In this document: piece by piece, positions 1-12,400 of the stretch
How positions within the stretch are numbered: the stretch's first letter is position 1
Layout of the letters: the number at the start of each line of letters is the position of its first letter
NCBI RefSeq assembly: GCF_003286085.1
Contig: NW_020825298.1
Location: forward strand, 12,400,001 to 12,464,000
Reading direction: 5' to 3'
Source of the DNA: Drosophila persimilis
Taxonomy: Eukaryota; Arthropoda; Insecta; Diptera; Drosophilidae
DNA length: 64,000 bases
Translations under genes and position numbers: made by a program
Notes under the pieces: model-generated
Database searches by the model: none
The model's input: the letters and a program-made list of their open reading frames with translations, nothing else
What the model was told of the DNA's origin: nothing

Positions 1-180
1 ATCATCAGAGAGGGGAGGGGAAGAGGGCTAGCACCTTTCCACAAAATGTGGCAGCTGGAATTTCGAGGGAAAAAGAGTTGAAGAGTTGAAGGGCGAATGG
101 AAATGGATATCCACAGCCCACAGATCGACAGACATCGAGTGGCTTTTGTGACTCAATTACAATAAGTCTATTAAAAGTTG

Positions 181-235
181 TGTCTGTATCTGTATCTGTG
201 TCTGCATCTGTATCTGTATCTGTGTCTGTGTCTGC
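181..235. repeat. TCTGTATCTG/TCTGTGTCTG simple repeat
   Basis: About 55 bp of alternating TGTATC and TGTGTC units on the plus strand. The same GTATCTG unit recurs at about 10005-10040 (reverse sense), 33838-33850, 41958-41990 and in the dense cluster at 17151-17845. Confidence 0.8.
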
Positions 236-3200
236 GGCTTGTCTAGACAGCAGAACCCACAAAGAGAGATAGAGGGAGATCTGTGAGGATCAGAGCATAC
301 CACACCACACACACGGAACACGGAACCCGCCGATCAGTCAGTCACATTGTCTCCTCCGCTGCCTCTCCTGGCTGTCTAGGCAGAGGCTGGCCGGAGAGCA
401 GCCAGCGCGTGCCCCTTTTGACTTCGGCTGTGCCCCTTCCTTTTGTGTGTGCGAGAGAGCGTCTAACACAACAGAGCCTGCCTCTCGAGCGTTGATCCTG
501 GAGGAGGCTGAAGGATGGGCATGATGATGATGATGATGCGAAGGTGTTCCAGCTGCCGATCCGATCTACATGCTGCTGCGGCGTCTCGATTTCACTTTCG
601 CTACGCCCCTCCCTGCATCACGGAGTGCGTTTCGATGGAAAACCTGGTTCCGAGTCCTTTGCTCTTTTTTTTTTGTGTTTTGTGACGCATCATCCATGGT
701 CCTGGGCCTCGTCCTTCTCTTCGCTTCTCTCCTCTTTGGCTGCGGGTTTGATTACGTTTTTATTGAGTTCACAAAAGGAGTAAACATTTTGAAGTAGCGC
801 CAAGGATTTTGAATGCTTTATAGGCTTGTCAGCCGTCCGTCCTCTGTCTGTTCCCATCTCCTGGGATCCCCTCCTCCTCCTCCTCCTGCTCCTTGTCTCT
901 CTCTCTTTTCGTGTGTGTTTATGCGTTCTGTCAACATATCGGATTACGCCCCACGGCCCGACTGATGCGACCGATTCGAGGGGCTCATAATCGCTAATGA
1001 CAATACAAATTGAGAGAGTGGCATGCCCCGTGTGCACGAAGGGGGGAGGATTCACAGCCCAAAGAGAGAGCAAAGAGCGGAGCAGGAGCGCTTTGTTATG
1101 CGTAATTTCTGGGAAGGAAGACCACGAACCGAGGGCCACTTTTGTCCGGCAGGATCCCAGGGAAAGAGTATTTTTATTTGGGTTTCAATTGAGGTTCGGA
1201 TTGAGTTCCATTATCGCATTATCGTTCCCCAATCGATGATCGATGCGAGTTCGTGGAAACGAAAGGATCTGCCACTCGGACAGGCATCGTCGAGGGGACA
1301 GAGAGATTCTCCATCTTGGATCCCAAAAACAACTTCATTAATTTTCCCATTCCTTGCTTTTGGTGGCGCCTATCCCGTGGACACACAGACAGCAGCATCC
1401 CGAGGAGCAAAACAATCTCTGGGATACTTTTCCTTGATCAAATATTTGGACAAATGTAAATTGCTTTGATTAATGATTGCCCCGCACTTGCTGCATGCCT
1501 CACAAACCCCCTCCCCTCTGCGCCCTCCTTCAGGCTCAGCAAACATCAAAGCGACTGGGAAAAAGCGGTCCTTTCTCCGCTTTCTGTGTGTGTGTGTGTG
1601 TTTTTTATGGGTGAAAGTGTTCTCACATCAAAAGGCCACAGAATTAATTGTTTTCCACGTTTTAGTTGTTGTTTTCTGTCGTGCACTGATATGCCCATTC
1701 GATTACATATTCGATAAGCAAATGAACAATCCACATGTGTAAGTATTCCATTGTCTCTGGCTCTGTCTCTGGCTCTGACTGTCTATCGCAGGGCCACGCA
1801 GGCTACTCCTCCAAAGGGTTCCATTCTGGCTGTGGCTGTGTGTGGGTGGTCCGAGTGAGTGTGTCTTTTGTTGTCTCCTCTCACTCCTTCTGTCCTCGAT
1901 GTCGCTTTGGTTTGAAGAATGACCCAAAGAACGAAAAGGGGAAGATGGGGACCCTGGAGATGCTGTCCCTTAAAGCCTACACCTAATTATGCACAAGAGA
2001 CCACCCATCGGAATCCACAAGTCTCTCCGCCACAAACCAATAATCAACTGCAACACCCTCCGCCCACTATCCACTCCCCGCCCTGAGGAATAGATTGCCA
2101 TCTGTTTTTGCACCCAATTCGATGGCCATAAAAAGCGCAGCCACCGAGAATTGGTTCGAACGAAACCGCCCCCCCCCCCTCCCCGGCTGGCATCATCATT
2201 ACAAGCGCGTTAAGTGCCATGCCACACAGGAATCGGCACTCGTCCTTTGCAAATATTTGTTTGCAGTTTTCCGATATGCGACTCCTGCCACCGCCACTGG
2301 CAGTGCCACTGCCACCGCTTCTGCTGTTGTCAAATGTGATTATTAATGTGCTTTAAATAATGAAAATGAAACAACAAACATCGTCCATGGGCACCCTCAA
2401 TGGCACCCTCAAACACCAAACGGAAATCAAATCAGTTTACCCCCTGGAACTGGGTCTGGGCCTGGGCCTGGAACCGAGAGGAAGGAAGCGTATGCTAGTT
2501 GTCACGAGAGAGAGGGTGTGAGACCCAGGACCCAGGCAGAGGACACAGAGGACAGGCAGAGGACCGACTGAAGGACCAACTAATGAGTGTAAACAACGGA
2601 TGGATCTGTGTGGCAGTGGAAAAAATCCAATGCAAGAGTACGAGGCACTACGAGAGAGTACGAGAGTACAACAACAAACAGAAACTGCCACAAACTGTTT
2701 GATTTGTCGCTTAGGACTAATGAAACCAAACATTAGAGGAGAGAGCACCCCTCCCCTCCCTTCACTCCCCGTCCCTCCACTCCTCAGAGAGGCAAGACAC
2801 AGCCTCGAGGAGGAGGAGAGGCCCGGTTCGGGGGATGGATTGTTGCAATTTCTGTTCTGTTTTTTTGTGGCTGTTGCAGGAATAGAAAGGGATGATGATG
2901 ATGATGGGTTTCCCCCGTGCCGTAAGTTGATTACGTGGTTGACGTTGACACTGGAACTACGACAATATGAGGGCATAGAATGCTGCCCTCTGCCTCTGTC
3001 TCTGGCTCTGCCTCTGCTTCTGTGGCTGCCACTGCCACTGCTACTGGGGCATCTGTGTGGCAGCTGTAATTCGGTGAATTTCGCGTGAACTGCAGCAGCG
3101 TAACTCTTTCTGGTTCCACCTTTCGACGGCTGTCCACGGGGATCTACGTGCTCGCACTGGCTAATGCTCTGCGCCCCCCCTTCTGCCCCTTCGGGGGGCA

Positions 3201-3721
3201 CCTGAGAGACCTGGTTAATGTACTAGCGCCACATCCCATGGTCAGTGGCAGGGGCGGGGGCAGGGGCAGAGGCATGCTCTTGGACAAACAGCAACTGGAA
3301 CAGTTCGTATTCGGTGCCTCGGTGCCTCGGTGCTTCGTGGGAAACTCTCTCGAGTGGCATGCGGGTGTGTGGTGTGGTGTGTGGATGTTGTTCTTCTTCC
3401 TTCTTTGCTGCCACACTGCCACTCTGCCACTGCGTCGTACGACGCTGTTTCCCTGCCACAATTAATGAAATTGTATGAAGCGTATTCCTCGAGTGTGCGT
3501 TGATTAATGGAGTCTCCAAAGGGGAGCTCTGGGAAAGGGGAATGCTCTGCGCGGCCTGGCCCCAGGCTGGGATGCATGCCCCACGAAGGGATGGATGCTG
3601 CACTTGTTCTAATGGATCCTAGAGATATTTAGGGCTCGGGAGACAGGTACAGATGGCAGATGGATCCCCCATTATTGAGCAATTAGTTAAGCGATCAACT
3701 AAACTGTTGACAGTCGAAGAG

Positions 3722-3768
3722 GCGACTGAGCGACTGATCGACTGAGCGACTGATCGACTGATTGATCA
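3722..3768. repeat. Short tandem repeat of a GACTGAGC/GACTGATC unit
   Basis: The 16-base unit GAGCGACTGATCGACT occurs twice in tandem, flanked by decayed GACTG units and followed by ATTGATC-type sequence. It is local tandem duplication with no coding potential. Confidence 0.7.
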
Positions 3769-6740
3769 TCCATTAATCAATCAAGGCTGGGCTTTCGACT
3801 GTTCGAGTGCAACTTTCTTATACTTCAAATTTGTCATCAATCAGGTGTATCTTTAAGGTAGAGATACATTTGTATCGTTTGACCCACCAGTAGAATTTCT
3901 GACAGGAAAAACCTTAAAAAACGTATAAAAAACAAATAACTCGAGGGCTGTGGAATGCGAGGGCTTCTTTTTTGGCCAGAGAATGAATCTGCTGCTGCCT
4001 CAGCGTCAGAGTTTATCCGAAAGATACTCGAGAGTCGAGAGTGGAATCTCTCGGGTTTTCCATTAGAGAACACCCTCCTGCAGGGAGGCACAGGGGGAGG
4101 AGGGCGCCGTTGCATGTCAGTCAGTTAGTCAATAACCGTGCAACACGATCCATCATCCATGGCCAGTCGAAAGCTGCAGGAACAACAAGGATGCTGCGGA
4201 TCGCTGATACAGGAGATACAGGGGATACAGGAGATGAAACTATTATTGAAACCCGATGCCGCGCGATGACAACAGACAAAACACACGGGGAGAGAGCGCT
4301 CCTGCTGCTCCTACTCCTCGTTGCTGCTTGACATCCTTTCCGCAGGAGGAGGCTGACAGACAGGACATCCCCTCCCCTCCCAGCCATTCCACAGCATGAG
4401 ATGCGAGACGCAGCTTGCGATCGACTCGTGGCACGCGACACTCGTCGGCCCAAAGCTGCCACTTGAACGGTTTTCCAATATGCAGCGCCACAGGATCGAG
4501 GAAATTATTAAAAATGATTCCACCCTCCTGTTACCTCCCCCCTCCCCTCCCCCTCTCCATTTGCTAATGGTTTTCTCGCCAGCTTATCAGCATATTTCCA
4601 TTTTCCATCTGATGGATCGCCCACGCGCCTCATGCCCCATGCGGCACGCTGCACGCAATTGTCTGTTAAATGCTTTTCACTCTCACTCTCTCTCTCTCTC
4701 TTTCGCTCTCTATGCTAATTGCTCGGTGGTCAGAAGTGGGTGATAATAGGGTATACGATGTACCATGGGGCATGACATGCACCATAAACTGGGATAATAC
4801 CCGAGCAGCAGCACCACCAACACTTCTCTCCCCCTCTCTCTTTTAGATTTGGGGCACATGCCACCGCAATGCAGATTACTCCTGCCAGAGGAAGACTTTC
4901 CCCTGAGGAGTTCTAACCCACTTCCTAGAACATTTCCCACACCCACACCCACACCCATGCAGGTCCCTCCTTGCCGCTGCTGCTACGGCTGCCCCTCTTT
5001 TGTGCCCCTCTTTTCTGCTGAACTTCCACCCAATAAATACCTGGCATTGCTGCGACCCAAGTGACTCATAAATTGTGATGTGTGCAATGCACATTATCCA
5101 TCGCAAACCGAGGAGTCGGAGTCGGAGTCGGAGTCAAGGAGTCTGTGTCTGCGTCTGCGTCTGTTTGTCCCTCCAGGCGGTGGAGACACTATTTCTCTGG
5201 CTGTTGCAAGTGTTGCGGCTTCGGCCTCAGCTGCGACTGCGACTGCGGCTGCTGTCGTTGTCGTTGTTGTTGTTATTTATGAGTTTTGTGATGTTTGTGC
5301 AAATTTTTCTATGTAAGAGCGACATCCGACGACCGAGAGGATGCAGTGGAGAAGAGATCGCCTTTGTTTTGCGCCTGAAACTTGCCTCCTCAAACGGTGC
5401 CTCTGGCATGGGGCATGGGTCTCTTGGGGCTTATCGCGCGTCAATTGCCAGACAACTTCATTGCTGCCACAGCCCCGGCGAGAAGAGCAGCGAAGAGATT
5501 CCTGCGCATTGATGTTGACAGCAGGAGTTCCAAGCACGCGTTGCATTGCACCCAACCACAGAAGGAGGTGCCACAGTCGCCGCAGAGGTTTGTGGTGCGA
5601 TTGGGAGGACTCCTCAGAGTCAGAGCTGTAGCTGGAGCTACAGATGGAGCTGGAGCTGCAATCTAATTACATTTTGTGGCCAAGAGAGCTGCAGTGAAAT
5701 TTCAACTGCTTTTTGAGCGATTTCCATCAGTCAATAAAAAGCAGCCAAAGCCAAAGCCAAAACCGAAAACCAACAAATGCCAAATGCCAGGCAAGACACT
5801 CGTGTGTGCGTCTCTGTGGCACAGCCAGGCACTCTGTTGTGTGCAGCACAGTTGCAGTCCCCAGGTCTCAGCATGAAATGCAGCCGTAGCCTGGGGCCTC
5901 GGGCCTCGGGACTCCTCCACGCCTCCATCTGATATCGAGGAGAGACCCTGGGGGCATAGACGTCGCCTGGTGGATCGCTCTCACAACTTTATTTGCGCTT
6001 CGATTCGCGGAAATGGAAATCGAAATCTACTGCAAGGCGATGCGACTCGATGCGAGGCGACTCTCTGGCCTCTTGTCCAAATATTTCGCTGGAAATTGGA
6101 ATGCCAATTCCCAGTGAAACTCCGCCAGCCACCCCTCCCTCCCTGCCCTGCTCTACTTTTGCATCTAACAAATTATGGCAACATGCAACATTCAGTGCAA
6201 CATATGCTCCCATTCGGAGGCCGCTGCTCTGCCGCTCTGCCGCGCTGCTGACAAGCGAAACAATTAAAGCCTAAAGTGGAAACGATCAAAAAGAGCAACC
6301 CCGACATACATCGGATCCATTTGGATCGCAGATACGGTATCTGTGGCAGTGGCCTGCAACAATTTGCATAAATTAATATATTAGGCAGTCCAACTTGCAA
6401 CAACAGGCGGCACCCCCGCAGGATGCAATGATGCAACGATCCCATAGCGTGACTCATGATTGGATTGCCTTCCAATTGGAGGGATAGCTGGCTGGGTGGC
6501 GGTGGCGGTGGCAAGCGTCATATGTTGCAAGTATGCTAATGAGCAGCAGGACATCAGCCACGAGCCACGGGCCACGGGCTCGAGTTGGAAGCCTCTCCTC
6601 CTTTGACATAGTCATGCTCTGGAGCGTAACCAAAACTCGAAAACTCCGATAAGAAGAGCGGCAATAAAATTACAAATACAAAATAGTGGCAGCAACACAG
6701 ATGTGTCGTGCGGTGGCACCAATCATCATCACAGAGGTGC

Positions 6741-6764
6741 TGTGTGTGTGTGTGTGTGTGTGTG
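6741..6764. repeat. (TG)12 microsatellite
   Basis: An uninterrupted dinucleotide tract of 24 bases in otherwise non-coding sequence. Confidence 0.95.
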
Positions 6765-7537
6765 GCATGTGCGGAGGTGGCCTCTGCACTGAGAGAAACT
6801 AATAGTCCGAGATACATGCAAAAGAATTCAAAAGAGACTGCCCGAAGACCCTGAGACTCGATAGCTCAAGTTTGGCTCTAATAAATCCAAAAACCACATA
6901 CATGTCGTGTGCATGATTTGGCATATTGATGATCAATGCATATTGAAGGAAGAGGGACCGCACATAAGGCATAATTTCCGACTCCATATAGCATATATGC
7001 GCGTATTCGACATCTCCATCTGTCCAACAGAAGGAATTTTCAATAAAAAATTGCACCTCCTCTTAGAAATTATTTCCGTAAACTTGGAATCAGCCCCAAA
7101 GGATTACATATATGTTCCCAAACTTGATCCACAACTTTGCTGTAATTTCTCTCAGTGCAGGCAAGCACTGGCACGCGATCAACGACTACCGACAACCGAC
7201 AACGAGAACCCATAATGCACGGCACGACACGTACTACGAGTGCGAGTCGTAGGGCTGTTATCTGGTGCCCTGTCGACTGTCGTATAATATATGCACCCAC
7301 ACAGACGATGACACACCCCACCCCCCCCCTAAAAACAGACCCTAAAAACCCATCGAATTGGAGGAAAACACAACAATAAATATGCCAATTGGCTTCGTCA
7401 CTTCGTCACTTGGCAACTGAATGGAAAAGAGGATCAAGTCAAGCAACAGCAGCGGCAGTAAAACAAAGTCGAATGAAGGCCAAGTGGCGTATATTTCAAG
7501 TACAGTAGGGCCCAAAACATAGCCCCTTCCCACAGAG

Positions 7538-9458
7538 CTAGACGTCCTTCGTTTGGCGACGCCAATTCAAGGGAAAGAGACGCTTCCATATCTCGTAGCG
7601 CTCGGAGTTGAGATTCTCGTGGAGGACGAGCTCATCGCCAATGTCCAGATAGTAGCGCTTCTTGAAGCTGAAGGGACGCCAGCGGACGTCCCGCAGGGCA
7701 GCGTCCGTGGGTTTATTGGGATCCCTGGAAAGATGGAGATCCTTTGGTGGAAAAGAGACGCAAGAGGATCGGCCACTGCTATGGTTACCCCTTGTATGCG
7801 AAGGCCGAGAAAATCCTGACCATTATGTCCACCATTCGGAACTCGTCGTCATCCTCCGTGAACATGCGGCTGATCGATGGCTCCACAAACAGATACATGA
7901 GGTCGTCGTGGTGCACCACCCCGTAGGGGGCATCCTCCGGATAGTAGATGTGGCTTCTACCCCCCTGATACGCGAATCGGTAGCAGTACACCTTGGTGGA
8001 CCTCGCAGCCAGATGCACGAACCGATGGATCCCGAACCCGGTGAGGGCATCCGAGTAGAGCGAGGAGAGGGCCGCCAGGGAGCGGTTGGCATCGATGGGC
8101 TCCTGCTGGAAGTAGTACTCCCGCAGCTCCTGGCTGATGTTCGCCGCCCGAGGATTGCTCTCGTTGAACATGAAGAATATGGGGGCCAGGGTCTCGAAGT
8201 TCGCGTTGAGAGTGCTCAGCAGGGAGGGACTCTGGAGGATAGCTGGGAATAGGAAGAATCTCTACAGTTTGAGGAGGAGATCTTCGAGGGACACTCACAT
8301 AGGGCGGGACCCACAAACTCATCCTTGGTCATGCCCGTGATGATGGGCACCTTCATGAAGTCGTCGTTCTGGAAGCTCTGCACAGGACTCTCCACGAGGA
8401 AGCGCTCCTGCCCGAAGTCCGGCTCCACCACGGGCTTCCACAGAATCAGGGGATTGTTCCGCCCAAAGTCGAACATTTGCGGCAGGGTATTTGCGTACTC
8501 CAGATAGTGTTTCTGTCGGCGGGTAAAGGATAAGAAAGGACTAGATCCTGGTCCATTGGCTTACCCCTCGCATGCAGTCAATCATCTCCGTGGTGTTGTC
8601 CGTGTGGCAGCTGAGGAGCGTCGCCTGCCGCATGGCCACCTCCATCTGGTGCTCGGGCAGCGTCCACTGCCCCGTGGCGGCGCCACTCATCACGATCGCC
8701 CGGTGGAAGAGGCCCCGCGACATGGGCGAGACCATGTGCAGCGTCACAGCCATGGCTCCGGCCCCGTAGCCCAAGAGGGTGACCGCATTGGGGTCCCCTC
8801 CGAAGCGCGAGATGTGCAGCTTGATCCAGCGCAGCAGCTGCACCTGGTCCTTGAGACCCATGTTGCCGGTGGCCTCCTTGGTGCCAGTGGCCAGGAATCC
8901 CAGCGATCCCAGGCGGTAGTTGAACGTGACGAGGACGAGGCTGCGGTCCATGAAGTACTGGGGACCCGCGAAGTTCTTGCTCTGCCCCGAGAGGGAGTAG
9001 AAGCCGCCAGGGTGGATGAAGACGATCACCGGTCGCCGGACATTCAGCTGCGATTCGTTGGGCAGCTCCTTCGTGTACACGTTCAGCCGGAGGCAGTCCT
9101 CGCTCACGTCCTCGCTGACGAGTCCCGGCTGCGGGCACTTGGGTCCGTCGAAGGTGGCGTCGAAGACGTCGTACCACTGCTCCACGGGCTCTGGGGGTCG
9201 GAATCGGAGTCGTTCCACGGGCGCCTTGGCATAGGGTATCCCCCGGAAGGCAAAGAAGTTGCGCCCCGACTGGGAGGGCAGGATGGTGCCTCTGATCTTG
9301 CCCAGTGCCGTGGTGATGACCAGATCGGAGAGTTCTTTGTTCAATCCAATGGGATCGTCGGGGTCCGGTTCCTCCTCCTCCGGCTCGGAATCAATGGAAT
9401 GGCTCCTTCCGCAGAGGAGCAGCAGCAGCAGCAGGTTGAATCCACAGAGACGCCACAT
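7538..9458 (-). CDS. Secreted carboxylesterase-like protein lacking the nucleophile serine
   Basis: Four exons on the minus strand, complement of 8565-9458, 8299-8512, 7789-8242 and 7538-7724, encode 582 residues, a normal length for the alpha/beta-hydrolase carboxylesterase family. Residues 1-22 form a signal peptide with a leucine core, followed by an acidic E/D-rich stretch, so secretion is expected. Family landmarks are present: a SEDCLRLNVY block (about 119-128), an oxyanion-type HPGGF (149-153), and the acid and histidine positions (KDE with E363; GVVHHDD with H480). The nucleophile elbow, normally GxSxG, reads G-Y-G-A-G (230-234), and codon 8763-8765 is Gly. Hydrolysis should therefore be lost, as in neuroligin- or glutactin-like members, and a binding role is inferred. 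The start at 9458 is chosen because the in-frame ATG at 9509 lies upstream of the TATA box. It resembles fly CG3841/CG4382-type esterases, but the exact orthologue is uncertain. Confidence 0.9.
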
Positions 9459-9462
9459 TCTG

Positions 9463-9498
9463 ACTGAAGGCTGGAGCCGCAGATCCCTGGCTTTTATA
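9463..9498 (-). promoter_or_regulatory. Core promoter (TATA box and initiator) of the esterase-like gene
   Basis: On the minus strand TATAAAAG occupies 9498-9491, and an initiator-like TCAGT lies at 9467-9463 with its A at 9465, about 33 bases downstream. If used, the 5' leader before the ATG at 9458 is only about 7 bases. Confidence 0.55.
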
Positions 9499-12400
9499 GG
9501 ACTCCCCACTGGAGTGGAGTCTGGGGAATCGGGGATTATGTCACCATAAAGTGCTGGAAATTGATGCGATTCTGTCCGTGGAGTGACACTGGGCGTTGGC
9601 TTCCATGTTCTTGGCGATCATCTCTGCCCCCCGATCCTCCCTGGGAGAGAACGAGAACTCTTCCCATATCCAATTGCATGCAACATTCGCAGTAGTCCAT
9701 AAATAACACGCGTCAGCAGCCACTTCCCACACACACCCATCTACAGTCGCGAGTTCCTGTAGCAGGGGCATGCCACATTGCTGCGCCTACGCAGGAGATA
9801 CTCCTGGAGTGGCAGGAGGCGGGCGGCAGGCGGCAGGGGCAGACGCAGGAGGCAGAGTGATTCTTGCTCCAGTTTTGTTGCGCAACGTGAGAACTTGTTT
9901 GCGTGCTTGCGGCTTATTAGAGATTAGGTGTGGTGCCCCCAGCACTCGCCTCTCCCTCTCGAGGGCTAACCTTTGTGACCTCTTCCCATCAAGCACTAAA
10001 CACCAGATACAGATACGGCGATACGGCGATACGGAGATACAAAGACACAAAGAAGATCCTTAAATGCCCGCTAATAGCGTTTAATGGCGAGCACAAAAGG
10101 TGCGCAAGTCATAAACTTTCGGGGCGAGGACACCACCAAGCAGCACACACCACACACCCCTCCACCACAGTCCGCTCTTTTGTGGCTGGTTCCTCGAGAG
10201 ATCACCAGAGAGAAAGATCCCCTGAGAGCGAGCCGATGAAGTGTGTTAAGTGCTCCTTCCATTGTGTGTATTCCTTCCTCCTTCCTCTTCATTTGTTTCC
10301 TTTCTTTTCCTTTCCGTACCGCTCCTTCCATTCCTTCCTTCCTTTTCCTGTGAGTTCCGTGGCAGACAAAGGCGTGCTAATTGGATTTATATTGGTCGCT
10401 TCTCGTCTCTTCTCTCCAGCAGAAGGAAGGAAGGGTCGTCTCTGGTCGGTAGTTCCCAGTGTGAAAACGTTTTGTTTCCCAAAGTAATCCAATAAATATC
10501 CCCAGATATTCCTCCCTTTTTCTTTCGAAGGGTAAATCGTATAAATTGAATGATTGAAAGTGTATCTAAAACTTCTATTGCGATACATTATAGGGGAACT
10601 CTTAAAGAAGATCTAAACTCTCATTTTCTTTATGATTGTTCCTGCATTTGGGATTGCTGAAGTAGCAATCCCTATGCCAAACATATACATATAGTAGTTT
10701 AAGTTGCAACTTCAAACTGATGACTTCTTTAAGATGCAGTTGCAGTGGCAGCTCTTCAGCTGCATCTTCCTCTGTGGCCGGGGGACATCTTCTACGTCTC
10801 GCATCTCCTGTGCCTCTCCTGTGTTTGGTAATTCTGTGGTCGTCGTCTACTCGCATTACCAGGTAATTGTAGCATCAACGTGTGGCAAAGGTAAAGACCC
10901 GTGTACGAGCCCGGCAGGTGGCAGGCCCAAGAGACGCCTTCGAGTGACACGACGACGATCTCTTGCCATGCGCCACAGGATGTGTCTGTGTCTGTGTCTG
11001 GCCGAATCTTGTGTCTGTTGCAAGGTGTGAGATGCGGTGTTCGTTCGAGGTTCGGGGAGGTGTGAAGTGTGTGGTGTGGTGTGTGTGATTTGCCCTCGGG
11101 GCGACGCGACGTCCAAGCGAGTCTTGAGCTCTTGAGATCCCGTGGAGATTTTGTGGGATTTTCCTTATAAAAGTGTTTGGCATTTAATGTTCACTCACGA
11201 TTTAATTAGTTGGCAAATGTTGACATATTGGGAACCCCATAGGAACCCGCCAAGAGTGCCGTTGTGTGGTCTTCTAGGATCGATCCTTGGAAAACACTGA
11301 TAGCAATCGAAATGGAAAACACCGATAGCCATCTCTTTTGATGGACGTTTGTGGATCCTCTACTTCGATCCGTATCCCATATTTGGCACGACTGTCAAAG
11401 GAACATAATTTATATTCTGAAAATTAGCATCGAATGCGAATACCATCCCTCCCTGCCTCCCTCCCCTCCTCCCTCTCTCTCTCTCAGCATAAATGTCCTT
11501 TGACTAATGAAATGTTTACGCTCCTCAAAAAGATAGCTCCCCCCCGCCTTCCCCGTTGCATATTCGAGTGGTGGCCCTTTGGCCGGTGACGAGGTCGTTC
11601 TGGGCCAAATGATTCGAGTAATTTATGGCCCATGGCCCACAAAATCGTGGTGGCTTTCCCCCCACCTCCCCTTTCCTCTCTTTTGTTGTTTTTCGTTATT
11701 CGATTTGTTGTTTACCTTCGAGGGCCCAAAAGGGCGTACAAATTCCACATAAAAATGCCAATTTTCGCCATGGTTTTTCGGGTTTTTCGGGTTTTCTATT
11801 CCCAATTTTATTTCTATTATTTGCCCGGTGTTTCGTCCTGTTTTGGGTCCTTTGCTAATTTGAATTTCGATGATAGTACGCCCGCGATTCTGTTGCGGAT
11901 TCGAGTTCCCGTTGTTAATTAGTGGGTTTGTTGTTTCGCGTGGTTTTTGTACGGTTTCACGGGGCACGCTGCCACCTTTTGGGCACGCGACAAAAAGATA
12001 CAATATCGGGATATGCGGGAATCGGGGGAATCGCAATTTAATTGCATTTATTGATGCAAAGACAGAGAGAGCGGAAGAGAGATTTATGGATGCAAAGTCT
12101 GCGACTCTTTTGGCTCACTTCTTGGCTCAAACTTCTCCTCCTCCTCCTCTTCCGAATGGCACTTTAAATATCCATTAGACCAATGGATCTCGTCTGCTGC
12201 CAAAACAGCTGCTGCTGCTCCTGCCTTGTCCCGAAATATCAATCACTCTCCTCTCTCGCCTTCGATCTCTCCCATGGAATCAGGAATCAGCATATGCAAA
12301 AAATAAACAGCATCCGAAAGATGCGAGTACCACGGCAAAAACTGTCAAAGGCAATTGTCAGTGGCTTTGTTTGGACTGTTTCCATGGGGCGGGAATCACA

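Larger units (their letters stand above)
1..7537. other. Non-coding region left of the esterase gene
   Basis: I find no supportable gene here. The open frames are short, lack family resemblance and run through simple sequence. Visible content: a TCTGTATCTG-type repeat at 181-235, a tandem GAGCGACTGATCGACT-type repeat around 3722-3768, GTCGGA repeats near 5111-5137, and a (TG)12 tract at 6741-6764. One exact match to the Gcm-binding consensus ATGCGGGT lies at 3359-3366. The stretch just right of 7380 is probably 3' flank of the minus-strand esterase gene. No convincing poly(A) signal for that gene was identified. Confidence 0.6.

Noticed and set aside
2437-3201. Minus-strand frame of 254 codons
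   Set aside because: Ser/Arg/Gly low-complexity translation across simple repeats, with no start context, introns or family likeness.
9456-9509. Upstream Met of the esterase-like frame at 9509
   Set aside because: It lies upstream of the TATA box, and the added residues would precede and spoil the signal peptide.
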